A stretch of DNA of 64,000 bases from Arctopsyche grandis (taxonomy: Eukaryota; Arthropoda; Insecta; Trichoptera; Hydropsychidae). Within the stretch, counting starts at the first letter, position 1. Each line of letters opens with the position of its first letter. This document shows positions 18,715 through 28,650 of the stretch, one piece after another. The position numbers and the translations under genes are program-made. Under the pieces are notes generated by a model. It was not told where the DNA came from and did no database searches. It saw only the letters and a program-made list of their open reading frames with translations. The stretch lies in contig NC_135357.1 in the NCBI RefSeq assembly GCF_051622035.1, positions 21,008,256-21,072,255 of the forward strand. The letters run 5' to 3'.

Positions 18715-20078
18715 ATAATTTTTACACTTTCAAGATACAGGTTAATCTTATAAATGTATATACATACATGTATGTATGTACGATGTACCTACTATTGTAT
18801 AATAATTGTATATCTGGTATGCGGTATGTGAATTGAACTAAGAAGGGATGATTTATTTTCTAATGTAAGTCGCTTTTTTGCCTATATTTACATAAATACT
18901 GGACACGCTCACAAATATTGCCATCGGTAAAAACGTTTTCCCTTTGAATTCCCTTAACGCGGCTCGCAATATGGCCGGATAAAGAGGGGCCATGGTGGTG
19001 TTGCCCCATAAAAAAATCCCCGGCGAATATGCGGACGGCGACATCTTGTCACGACCCTCTTCACCTGTTATGTCTTTTCGGTACAAACTGTGAATATTTA
19101 ACGCCACCTCACCCCTACCACTATCGCACACCCACCCTTAGACCTATCCCACTTCCTTTTACGGGGATAAGAATGAGTCTTCGATGAGACAGCTCGCCGA
19201 ACATATGATGATAGATGCGATGTTTCAGTTTAGATAGTTTAAAAATTCTGACTCTTGCATTTGCTCGATCGGAACTTGGTCTACTCTTTTTCCAACGAGA
19301 ACAATACGGTTAATTTTCGAGTAAAAATTTAAATTTGTGTCGAAAGCCTCCCGCAGTGAGACGGGTCGACATTTTGAGGGATATTGGGGTCTCGGGGGCC
19401 CCGTGCGAGTCCAACCCTGAAAAGTCCACCACATTTTCCGCCGATTCGATTACGCGCGGCTAGGGGCGTTTGCATAATTGATGTCGCGGTCGCGAACCGC
19501 GCTTTGCTACCCCTGTTCTTCTTAACGTACCCATAACGACGCGTCAACTCTGTGCTAGCGAATGTATGTATGCATGTATGTATGTAGTTCCAAGCTAATA
19601 TTTCTAAATTTCAAAGTTTCACCAAAAAGTTCAACATCGTTAAATATGTATATTAGTGAAAAACTGAATTTAGTATGAAGGTGTGATTCGAATGTGTTAA
19701 TTTTCAGTTTTTTTTTTGAAAATTGCGATGAGTGGGATGTGGGGAGCATAGGATGACCAAGAATGTACTGGTAGTACATACATACATATGTAGGTGGGAG
19801 GAACAGACGGTCGTTGAGGAATGAAGTTGTAAAAAATGTAGAGGGTACAACGCCGTCGACGAGAGCAGAATTAAAAATGAAACCGCGATCCTCTCCCCAT
19901 TCCCACTACTCTTTACCCTATGCCAAAACAATGGCGACTTTTTGGTAAAACATCTGTTGCAGAGGATGTCTCGAAAGTGACATATTTCAATTTGTTCTCT
20001 AGAAGTATTGTAGAAAATATAATGAATCAAGAGCAGTGACGCTATATTGTAGTTTGGCTATTTGCAAAGCTTGTAATT
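18715..20078. other. Unique DNA with a CpG-rich stretch (18950-19560); no gene confirmed
   Basis: The part 19430-19560 is rich in CG (GATTACGCGCGGC, GTCGCGGTCGCGAACCGCG). The frames on the minus strand (18853-19131, 19225-19434) have no domain I know. A host regulatory region or an exon is possible but unsupported. TATG microsatellites lie at 18760-18780 and 19560-19587. Confidence 0.35.
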
Positions 20079-21375
20079 TTTTTTTATTTATTTTACTTAT
20101 TTTTATTTTTAACATATTAGCCACAGTGAAATTACGGAGAGCTCTAACGCATCACTGTGGCCAGTCATACAATCATAATATCATAATAATATTACCTTAA
20201 TCATAATAATGACAACCTGTTATATCTTGATGGAAAAATCATTGACATTTATAATTGATAATATCAACCACTGGCGTTGCTCAACAGCCACTCAACCAGC
20301 TTAGCACAGTTTACATTAAAGAGATAAATTTCACCAGCAACCCGGTTGAGCAGATATATCGCTCTAGATATTGGAGACGTTTCCAACATATTTGTGCGAC
20401 CCACAGTAGAAGAAAACAAATCAAGATTCCTCAGAACTTACTAGGTGCATCAAACTTAAATTCATTAAGAACCTGAGGATTGTGTACTATTCCATTTAAT
20501 AGCTTAACAAAGTGCTTTCCCAGAAACATGACGAGACCCCAATGAGTTGAAGTCTAACGCCCCTAATAGGAATGCACTAAGATATAGCCAAGGATAACAA
20601 CCATACAATTTCATATAAAGATATCTGAGAAACCGTTTTTGGATTCTCTCAATCTTCAATGAATGAGTCATATGGGTAGGATAATATGATTCTAGAATGC
20701 TACGTACTAGAGATTCATAAAGAATTTTAAGCACCAACGCATTCTGGATAGGTTTACTAACTCTTAGTAAGAATTCCAGCATTTTTATGGCCCGCAAACA
20801 AATATTGTCTATGTGCCGTTTAAAATAAAAATGATTTGGGAACATGAAACCCACATCGCAAAATTCATCCACAAACTTTAATTCAACACCACTTACATAG
20901 GCGATAGGGATAAATCAAGCGATTTGAAGATCTTGTCACGTTGAGGACACAGCATTTTTGAATGCTAAAAGTTAATTTATTTTCAACTTAACAGTGTATC
21001 TAAGTCCAACTGGAGAAGAGCTGCGTCACTATGAGACTTAACTGTCTTAAAAAATTTGAGGTCATCAGCGAATAAAATATAGTCGGAATACTTTATTACT
21101 TTGAAAATGTCATTAATGTAAAAAGAACAATGTCCCAGATTGGACCCTTGAGGTACCCCAGAATATGAAATAAATTCTCTTGAGGAATTGGCGTGATAAT
21201 AGACAAATTTCCTCTAATTTTCAAAGTAATTTTCGAGAATTTGCATTAAGCCCTTTGATAAACCAAAACGTCGTAATTTTACAAATAAAATATTATATGG
21301 TCCACCATATCAAAGGCCTTCATGAAAGAGTCGTTGCACGGTTTAAAACATTGTTTATTAATTGGAGAGCCACAA
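20079..21375 (-). mobile_element. 5'-truncated LINE (Jockey-like), minus strand
   Basis: The minus strand carries FMKAFDMVDHIIFY (RT motif) near 21300, RT remnants, the C-terminal RT region at 20504-20872, the tail part FSSTVGRTNMLETSPISRA near 20370, a hairpin-forming 3' UTR (CCACAGTGATG...CACTGTGG, 20121-20161) and an A-rich tail ending about 20079. Many stops show an old copy. The 5' end is cut just before the RT motif. Confidence 0.8.
20504..20872 (-). pseudogene. LINE reverse transcriptase C-terminal remnant
   Basis: An open stretch of 122 codons: HIDNICLRAIKMLEFLLRVS, VLKILYESLVRSILES, IERIQKRFLRYLYMK, then CYPWLYL and LGALDFNSLGSRH. This order is typical of Jockey-like LINE proteins after the catalytic domain. 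Frames upstream and downstream are broken. Confidence 0.8.
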
Positions 21376-24300
21376 CGAACTAAACTGTTCCGAGACATTA
21401 CACGCTACCAACCTCATCATTCATTTTACGCATGCCTACCAACTTAATCAACCACACATGCATTATTCTAGATTAAAAAACTAAATGCCACAAAGTTTTA
21501 CAATCACAGAGTTGATGAGATTGTTTCAGCCTATTTGTTGACCGTTTTCCACGTGTTCAATAGAAAATGGTCAGTACTGGATGTACATATTTCACGTAAT
21601 GATCTTTTGACTAACGCTTCTTTATTCACGCTTGATGTAAAACGGAAAATGTTTCAGATTCGTCGAAAAGAGATTACAAAATGGCGCGGGACATTATCCT
21701 TTCCTGGGCGACGCATTAATTATGAACACGCAATTAATTAAAACAACTATTAATTCATATTAGAGTGACGCGCCCGCGGCCATTACTCTTTGCGGCGGAA
21801 TATGGCCAACGGTGAAACCCTTTCATTAATCAAAAACTGTCTTACTTGTTACACTCGCGCGCCATCTTGCGGTGAGACACTGAAAACTATCCGTCATTAT
21901 ATTTTATTCAGTCATTGTTCGAATAAGCTAATAATATAGCAACACTTTGACAGATGATCCAGAATGGCACTAAAGCGACACGAGTTTTGTTCGCACGTCT
22001 TAAATAATAAATCGTCATTTAAATATTATTATTGTTCTATTGTACGCGGAGGCGTTAGCGTTTGTGAATCTGTGTGTTTTGTGTATTAAGACTGGATAAA
22101 GTTTTCGAAAATTTAGGAAATTTAAACGTAGCAAATTTTCAAAAAGATTCTCTCGAAAGAGTCCTCTCGATTTACGAACGTCGTTTCAGTACTGACATTT
22201 TCGTTACAGCGAGCGTGGCGCAAAGTCTATACAAAGTACGAGAGTTCTATAAAATATGTGCAATAAACTTTGAAACTACATTTGCTCGTGCTATTATTCT
22301 ATCTTAAGCTACTGCCACCAAGTGTGGTACATAGATAGTTTCAATAATGATGATTTATATTATATTTGAACTTTCCGTAAACGGTTAAAATAAATGTAAC
22401 TTTCTTTTTTTTAACGTTTAGTTTGACATAGAAAAGTATACACTACAGTTTACTGATTTCGGATTGTCATCTGTACGAAGTATTCTTTTTACTTACAAAG
22501 TATAGATATATGTATGTAATATATTTATTAACCAGTGTCTTTTCTGAAAGCTTTTACAAAAAATAAGGTCTCTGATTGTATTTTTTCGATTTAAATGAAA
22601 CATAATTGGAAATTCTAATTGGTGGGGTATTTTATTATACGCAACGCTACGTTTCAATTGTTTCCGAGGATTTGAATTTACGAAGAAAATATATTTAACG
22701 TTCCCTAGTAACTCACAGCTAATATTATTGCAGTTTCAGTTGTTCGGTATCCGGGTTAAATTAACGAAATTGGAAACAATATAAATATAGTAGTAATAGA
22801 TATCAGTTAAATTTTTATTTCTTTTAATTTTTAATAGACATACAATTTGATACTCGAAAACGTATCGAAATTTTCGGTTTGAAAAATAATTAAACACTTT
22901 CATTTGTTTTTTCATACAAAAAAAACACTCGACGTTTTTATTTCGATTTCAGTAAAAGATTATTTGGTCGTGAAGTACATATAAATGAAGTCGTTTGAGG
23001 TATGTATCAAAATTATTTACATACATATGTTAACATGGGACAATATCAATAAACTTCGCATACATATTAAAAATGTTGTCAAAATGGTTACAGTTACATA
23101 TGTTGGTAAACAGTCGCAGCCATTATAAGAAGACGAAGAAATATAACTATGTATATACTATAGGCGGTAAGTTGATATGAATTTTAAAAGGTCGCAGGTT
23201 TTTGACCAAGCCGCTAATGCGGTCAAAGATCAATTATAAGCATCGGCACTATCTTTCGCATGAATTATGCCATATACATAGGTACGTACTACCTATATGA
23301 TGTGTGCGTTGTATTTATGTATGTTTATCCATTCGGTTGTGTAAAACAACCGCAAAAACGGCTGTCGGCAGATTGGCCAGGGAATTAGCCGCAGCTTGGT
23401 AATTGGCTGTCGTACAAAGCAATTCCTGTGTCCCCGAAGGGACACTCGCCGCAAACTATGTGCTTTAGCGGCGGCCATTTTGATTTGTATGGTGTATGTA
23501 TGTAAGTCCCTAAATATGTATATTTTCAACTTTTTTCTAACCGTTAATTTTATTATTCATACCAAATTATTTGTAAGCCAATTAATATATTAGAGATTGT
23601 GAAATATTCGGTTCACATTCTGAATGAGTGAATATTTTAATTTCTGTCTGTGTACAGTGTTTGGTGGGTTAAAGGATTATCGATCCGTGCAAACGTGTGA
23701 TAGTATCGAAGACATTTATAGGTGAGATTTGCGGTGCATTCGCGTCTGTAAAGACGCATTATTTTCATGCATCGGGGATGCACTTCGAAACAACGTCCCG
23801 CCCATATTCGGGGATCAACGTCACTTTTACGACGGTCGTAACTTCCGCGCGAAATCTTCTAATTTGACCCGATAAGTACGTTTTATGGACCAATGGTCTC
23901 TGATGACTTTAAGGGTTTTTACTATCAAGTTTTAATTCTACACAGCTATGTACATATGTATATTTATGTATTTGTAGGTACGGCTTCTGTTTCTGTTTGT
24001 TTTTTCAATTAAAAATAAATACATAACTCTCAAAGTGTGAATGTTATTTTATTTGGGGCTATTAAAACTTTGGCGTTAAACTTTCGATCTCTATTATGGA
24101 AAGAAATTTTATTATCCTTTATTTTTTAAATTAAATTTTTTTTAAATTATTTTTTAAATTAAATCTGAAAACTTTTCGTAGTCTACCGGTGCCAAATTTT
24201 GTATACTGCTAAACATTATTGGAAAATACTGTGAAAAATCACAACTCTTAAGCTCAAGTTAATTGAGATTTATCGTTTTCAATGAAACTAAAATCCTACA

Positions 24301-24532
24301 CGCTAAGCGTATGGAATTTAAAATTCATATCTGTGAGTAACAAATTAAGATTAAGTATCGATATTATGTAATTCGGCGATATTAATCAACCGGAAGTGGA
24401 ATTTTCTTTCAATCTTTTTCAACTTTTTTTTAACCTTCAAATGGTTGCTTAAGGATCTCGGTAAAATTTTGTTAAAACGGAAGCGAGATTTTTTGTTGTC
24501 GAAAAGTTAAAAATATTATTAGGTTTTTTTTA
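21376..24532. other. Long unique A+T-rich stretch, no gene confirmed
   Basis: Two CG-richer patches stand out: 21765-21880 (GACGCGCCCGCGGCC, CGCGCGCCATCTTGCGG) and 23690-23880. GCCAT(C/T)TTG motifs occur at about 21862 and 23474. The frames 22074-22307 and 21535-21741 have no recognisable domain. No tRNA or repeat family was identified. Confidence 0.35.
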
Positions 24533-24742
24533 CTTTATCTATGTATGTACGTAGTAACAATAGATTAAGTTTTGTGATCAAAATGTTGTGCCCACTACTC
24601 TGTCCAAACCCCTGAACGTATCAAGCTGTCATAGTTATTAGTATTTCATAATCTGTCTGTACGGTTCAATATCGAATTTTGTTTTGTAACCTTATATTCC
24701 TCAAATAAAGTCGTGGGTTGATATTTTTGTCATACAGCCTTG
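24533..24742 (-). repeat. 1.2-kb repeat family, strongly internally deleted copy
   Basis: On the minus strand the head (ATCAACCCACGACTTTATTTG, GTACAGACAGATT) joins directly to the tail (TACTACGTACATACATAGAT, AAAGTAAAAAAAACC). Only about 200 bp of the element remains, with both ends kept. Upstream, 24395 has CCGGAAGTGG, possibly another fragment. Confidence 0.6.
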
Positions 24743-24820
24743 CTTAATGTGCGCGCGCAGGATACGGGAGGAAAAGCCTGTTCCTCTTGTTCCTGTTGTA
24801 TACTGCTCGCGCAAATTAAG
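24743..24820. repeat. Short palindromic module (about 75 bp)
   Basis: TTAA TGTGCGCGCGCAGGATAC ... ATACTGCTCGCGCAAA TTAA. The inverted ends flank a core with GGAGGAAAAGCCTGTTCCTC. The same module occurs at about 17646-17790 (inverted pair), 31509-31590 and 59890-59970. Confidence 0.7.
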
Positions 24821-24823
24821 TAG

Positions 24824-25266
24824 CTAGCAGCATAGCTCGGTCGTTAAGCTTCTGCTTAGCGTCGAGAGGCGCCGGGTTCAATCCTAGGGCCGGGCCTCGA
24901 GTGAAAATGAATTTTTCAGAGTATGCTGTTGGTCAGACCTGGATTTGTGACTCCAGGTTGATCGTTTCCTATCAGAGTTTGCCAATTTTCTTTGATTTCA
25001 TTGTTGAATCGGTTCCCGGAATAAAAATTGGCTAAAAATCCTTCCTACCTACTATGTCACCACTATTTGAAGTATGATTGATGTACAATAAAATGTATGT
25101 ATAATTCATAGATGTCTCGTTAATTTGCGAGTTTTTCAGTGTCTCGTAATTCAACGACTTGTAATAAAAATGCTGCATTTGTAATTGTAATTTTAATTTG
25201 TAATTGGCCAGGAAGGCGCATTGGGATTTACCCGTAAGGCCTTCCTGGTATATATGTAAAAAAAAG
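24824..25266 (+). mobile_element. Full-length tRNA-derived SINE
   Basis: The head GCAGCATAGCTCGGTCG has box A and the box B GGTTCAATCCT at 24875-24885. The body includes GACCTGGATTTGTGAC and CTACTATGTCACCAC. The 3' end is a hairpin of CCAGGAAGGC and GCCTTCCTGG separated by GCATTGGGATTTACCCGTAA, ending TATATATGTAAAAAAAA. It lies inside a composite block: the block's unoccupied version is at about 59886 on the other strand, which fixes the borders. Confidence 0.85.
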
Positions 25267-25430
25267 TGAGGATGTACGACGGGAGAGAGAGTTTTACCGC
25301 ACGCCACTGATATACATACATATGTATGTATATACTAACCGTTTTTCATATGTATGCATGGTAAACTAATATTTTCGACTTTTTCACTGTCGACTTTTTT
25401 ACGGTCACCCATACATACATATGTATGGGT
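25262..25430 (+). repeat. Repeat block adjoining the 75-bp module
   Basis: From GTGAGGATGTACGACGGGAG through TACCGCACGCCACTGATATAC to CGACTTTTTCACTGTCGAC and ACGGTCACCC it matches 59705-59886 on the opposite strand. A CATACATATGTATG microsatellite lies inside, at the position where the other copy has (TA)n. It ends in a CACCCATAC...GTATGGGTG palindrome. Confidence 0.75.
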
Positions 25431-26352
25431 GACATACATACATATAAAATGTATAGATAATGGATAAGGTACATATTCATAACTATTGGGCACGATCTGG
25501 CAAGAATTCTGTTGGTTTGGTTTTTTTGGCGAGATCATCGTTCTATAATTTTAAAGCGAGAAATTTATCTATCATAAAAAGGGCCAGTGAAAACTCACTA
25601 CATTTTTCAACGTCCCATTTTCCGGAATGGCGGATCCCTTTATAGGATTTTCCATACTGTCGAGACGGTAATCCTTCCTTTCGCCTAGAGGAGCTCAACC
25701 TTTTCCTAGGTATAAGAATTCATGTTTATGAAATAATTCAATCGAAAAATAGTTGAAAATTTCGCTGACGAAGAAAATATTCTTATATACAGCTTTTTAC
25801 TTTCCTTTTCTTATGTATTTGCTGTGAAACATTCCGTTTTAAAATGATGAATATTCTGAGAATTGTTTTGGTGAGAAAATTCTTCAAATCGAAAAGTTTT
25901 CCGTACTTCCAGTTCGGGTTTCAGTCTGAAAGAGTAAATTTAAAGAGACAGGTAAAGGTAAAGAGACAGGTGTCTTGTTGTCAATTTTTTTTAAATTAAA
26001 CGTATGTTATATACATAAATGAACATTATACATTTGTATGTAACTGTAAGATCAATGTAACATATCGGTACAATTATAATATTAAAAAAAAATTTAATTG
26101 AAATTTAGTATAGACAAATCAAAGTACAATGTCTAATTAGAAGTGTATACTATTCATAACTTGCAATTTCTTTATATATTATATTTAAAATACAGTGGCG
26201 TAGTAATCATAAAACATAATATTATGCAGATATCTTGATTTCACAATATTGTTGAGGCGTTTCCTTAAAAAATTGATATTATTAAAAATTCATCACATCC
26301 ACCATCAATTATTTTCATACTAATGAAAAAAACCCTTTTCAAGAAAATTTCA
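25431..26352. other. A+T-rich DNA, no gene seen
   Basis: Short frames only. I recognise no repeat family. Confidence 0.45.
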
Positions 26353-26850
26353 CTATAAAAATGTCTTGAAATCAAATATACAGAAATATTTCACATCTTC
26401 TTTGTCGTCATGTCTGAGGTTCGCGACTTTCCCGTCTTCTGACTTCTTCCAGACCTCTCGACACCCCACAGCTCGCACCGATTCAACTATGGTTCTCCTG
26501 ATAGTTGGATTATTAGTCACATTGTGGTGGTCACAAAGACAATTTTTTCCATAAAAATTGCGTATTCGCAATATTTGGCACTCAAGTTCTCGTTAGTATG
26601 ATAGTTATCGTTAGTATGATGTACTTTTCGGCTGCCAGATGTTCCGTTTTGGAGATTTTAGTGAATTTGTGACCAGTAATCACTAGAGGCCGGAATCTGA
26701 AGGGGCTGTATATTGTTCAAAGATTGTAAATGCATTGTTAAAGGTTTGCCGAACCTTTTTTACAAAGCATTTACAACAATTGAACAATAGGCGGCACGTT
26801 TCCGGCCCCTTCAGATTCCGGCCTTTAGTAATCACCGAACCGGTTCTCCT
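26353..26850 (-). repeat. Unidentified repeat family, copy 1, with open frame
   Basis: A minus-strand frame (26571 to 26353, extending upstream to RELECQILRIRNFYGKNC) shares its first part with the frame at 37467-37886 (RELECQIFHIRDFCGNDC). The DNA similarity spans about 26535-26680 and resumes after the hAT MITE (TAATCACCGA). I do not know the family; the second half of the frame differs between copies. Confidence 0.5.
26684..26827. mobile_element. hAT-type MITE, best copy, TSD GTAATCAC
   Basis: The 144-bp element has TAGAGGCCGGAATCTGAAGG at the left and, on the other strand, TAAAGGCCGGAATCTGAAGG at the right, so the terminal inverted repeats are almost perfect over more than 20 bp. GTAATCAC flanks both sides (26676-26683 and 26828-26835) and fits nTnnnnAn. 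The paralogous site at 37840-37847 has one copy (ATAATCAC) and no element. It has no coding capacity and must use a hAT transposase from elsewhere. Confidence 0.92.
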
Positions 26851-27194
26851 AGTGGTAGCCCTGACCTGATCAGCCCATCTTGTTGAGGATCAAATAACTG
26901 GAGGATACACCTAGATAACCTAGATAGAAGACATATGGATGACAGCCTATCGCTAACCCACAGCTCTTGCAAAATGAAGGCATTAGTTCTTCTTAATGTC
27001 CAGGGGATTCTAAGCATCCGTCCCTAGTACCAAAAGTGTCTATTATCTACCTTTTTAGAGCGCACAGCGTCCATGTGAGACCAAAACTTGGACACATTTT
27101 CGTAGACACGGTCTTTCAAAATTTAGCTCAGTTTCAACAATGAGCTTTTCTCCTCGCGGATGTGCCTTTTAAATTCGGTTTAAAAATACTGCAA
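26851..27194. other. No gene seen
   Basis: Unique sequence with short frames. Confidence 0.4.
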
Positions 27195-27312
27195 ATTTAC
27201 AAATTTGATCATAGATTTTAATTGATATGTATTTACTCTGTATAATAATACAAATGTACAATGTTTCTGGCTAGGAAGGCGCATTGGGTTTACCTGCTAG
27301 GCCTTCCTGGTA
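27195..27312 (+). mobile_element. SINE 3' fragment
   Basis: CTGCAAATTTACAAATTTG leads to the SINE 3' hairpin GGAAGGCGCATTGGG...GGCCTTCCTGG. The tRNA-like head is missing. Confidence 0.7.
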
Positions 27313-27429
27313 TAAATTAATTTATTTTATTTTATTTATACAATTTAAGCTAGTTAGCTAATTTTAACAAATACTATTTTAATTTAATACATACCTAATT
27401 ACATAAATCCAAAATTATATGTATATACT

Positions 27430-27770
27430 AGTTTTATGTCCGTTGAAATTTTATCGGGCGCTTTCGGATTGATACATGATTTAAAATAAAGTTAAAATTT
27501 GAATAGTAATAATTAATCGGAATCGGAACTGAAACAGAAATCTGGAATCGGTTATACCAATTAAATTATGCAATAAAAAATAATAATAAAATTATAAAAC
27601 CCGAAGTCAACATTGAAGTCGAAATTGGAATCGGAATTGGATAATATGAAAAGTTTGTATTTTTACATCGCGTGACGTATGCAAAAATGTATGTTTAATT
27701 TACAAAACCCAATACCCACAATTATGTATAAACAAACCCCGATCATTGACCTCGCAACCTTGAATAATAC
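27430..27770 (-). mobile_element. Helitron-like 3' part, minus strand
   Basis: A|CTAGTTTTATG is followed by the hairpin arm region TCCGTTGAAATTTTATCGGG, then about 300 bp shared with 43115-43425 (GGAATCGGAACTGAAACAG, CAAAACCCAATACCCACAA). Read on the minus strand this is hairpin then CTAG|T. The 5' end is not located. Confidence 0.6.
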
Positions 27771-27850
27771 TTTTTTATGCTTGATGTCAGAGCGTGTTTT
27801 AGATATTGTGGAGCTTTGCGAAATAATTGAGAAATATTTTAAATATTTAA

Positions 27851-28199
27851 TCTATATATATAAAATTGAATGTCTGTTTGCCTGTCTGTCTGTCTGTCTC
27901 GTATAGGCTCCTAAACCAACTAACCGATTACGATGGAACTTTCAAGATTTGTTGTATGCATGTCCGTGAAACTTACTGTGAAAAAACCTCTTAATAATAA
28001 TATTCGTAATTAAGATTTGTAGTATAGAATTCACCATTGTGTAGTCAAGGAAATGTGTTCGTTGGTAACCACGTTACCAGTTGGTTTATGATGACACGGC
28101 GTTGAAGAGACGATAGTAGAGCTCCAACCATCACTTGAAACGGGAACGGGAAATTGCATGCCTTATTCTGACATTGCAACGCATGCCGTGTTCAGCTAG
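27851..28199 (+). mobile_element. Short non-autonomous Helitron
   Basis: It starts A|TCTATATATATAAAATTG and contains GTCTGTCTGTCTGTCTC and CTCCTAAACCAACTAACCG. It ends with a GCATGC...GCATGC hairpin and TTCAGCTAG|T. At 349 bp it has the TC/CTAG ends and A/T target of Helitrons and no coding frame. Confidence 0.8.
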
Positions 28200-28439
28200 T
28201 TAATAATAAATATTTAATCAATTTTTTTTTTCCACAAGCACGAATTTCCGTGCACCAGGTCACTATTTATAATATAATGCAACATAATAAATAGTGATTG
28301 CTCTAACCGTAGAAAAAATAAATGCAAATCAAAATACACACATGTGTACATAATATATGAAATCGTGATTTTGGTATGCCCGTTGGGAAGACGTTTTTAA
28401 AATGGGAATTCCTGGACACGGGACGCCGCTGCGTTTCCC

Positions 28440-28650
28440 GAAGCACGCCGAGATGAACCGACGATGACCGAATACGTATATAGACGATGGGTTCGGTTCG
28501 GCGTTCAGTTGTGGCGCCAGTTCGGGCCCGGCGCCGGCCCTGTTCGGCCGGACGCGCCCGGCCCACTTCCGGTGTTCGCGCTTTCGCGGAAAACCCCACT
28601 TCCGGTGTAAACCGTTTCCCTCTTGCGACTCGTGCAATCACACGCCACGC
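28440..28650. promoter_or_regulatory. GC-rich, CpG-rich island; possible host promoter or exon
   Basis: About 200 bp stand out from the A+T-rich surroundings (GGGCCCGGCGCCGGCCC, CGGACGCGCCCGGCC). CACTTCCGGTG occurs twice (about 28563 and 28597) and fits ETS-type sites. Frames are open on both strands across it (for example 28487-28828 plus) but show no known domain. It could be a 5' exon or promoter of an unseen gene. Confidence 0.35.

Noticed and set aside
24831..24900. Possible tRNA gene (box A and box B present)
   Set aside because: The cloverleaf is incomplete and the sequence continues into a SINE body found in several copies.
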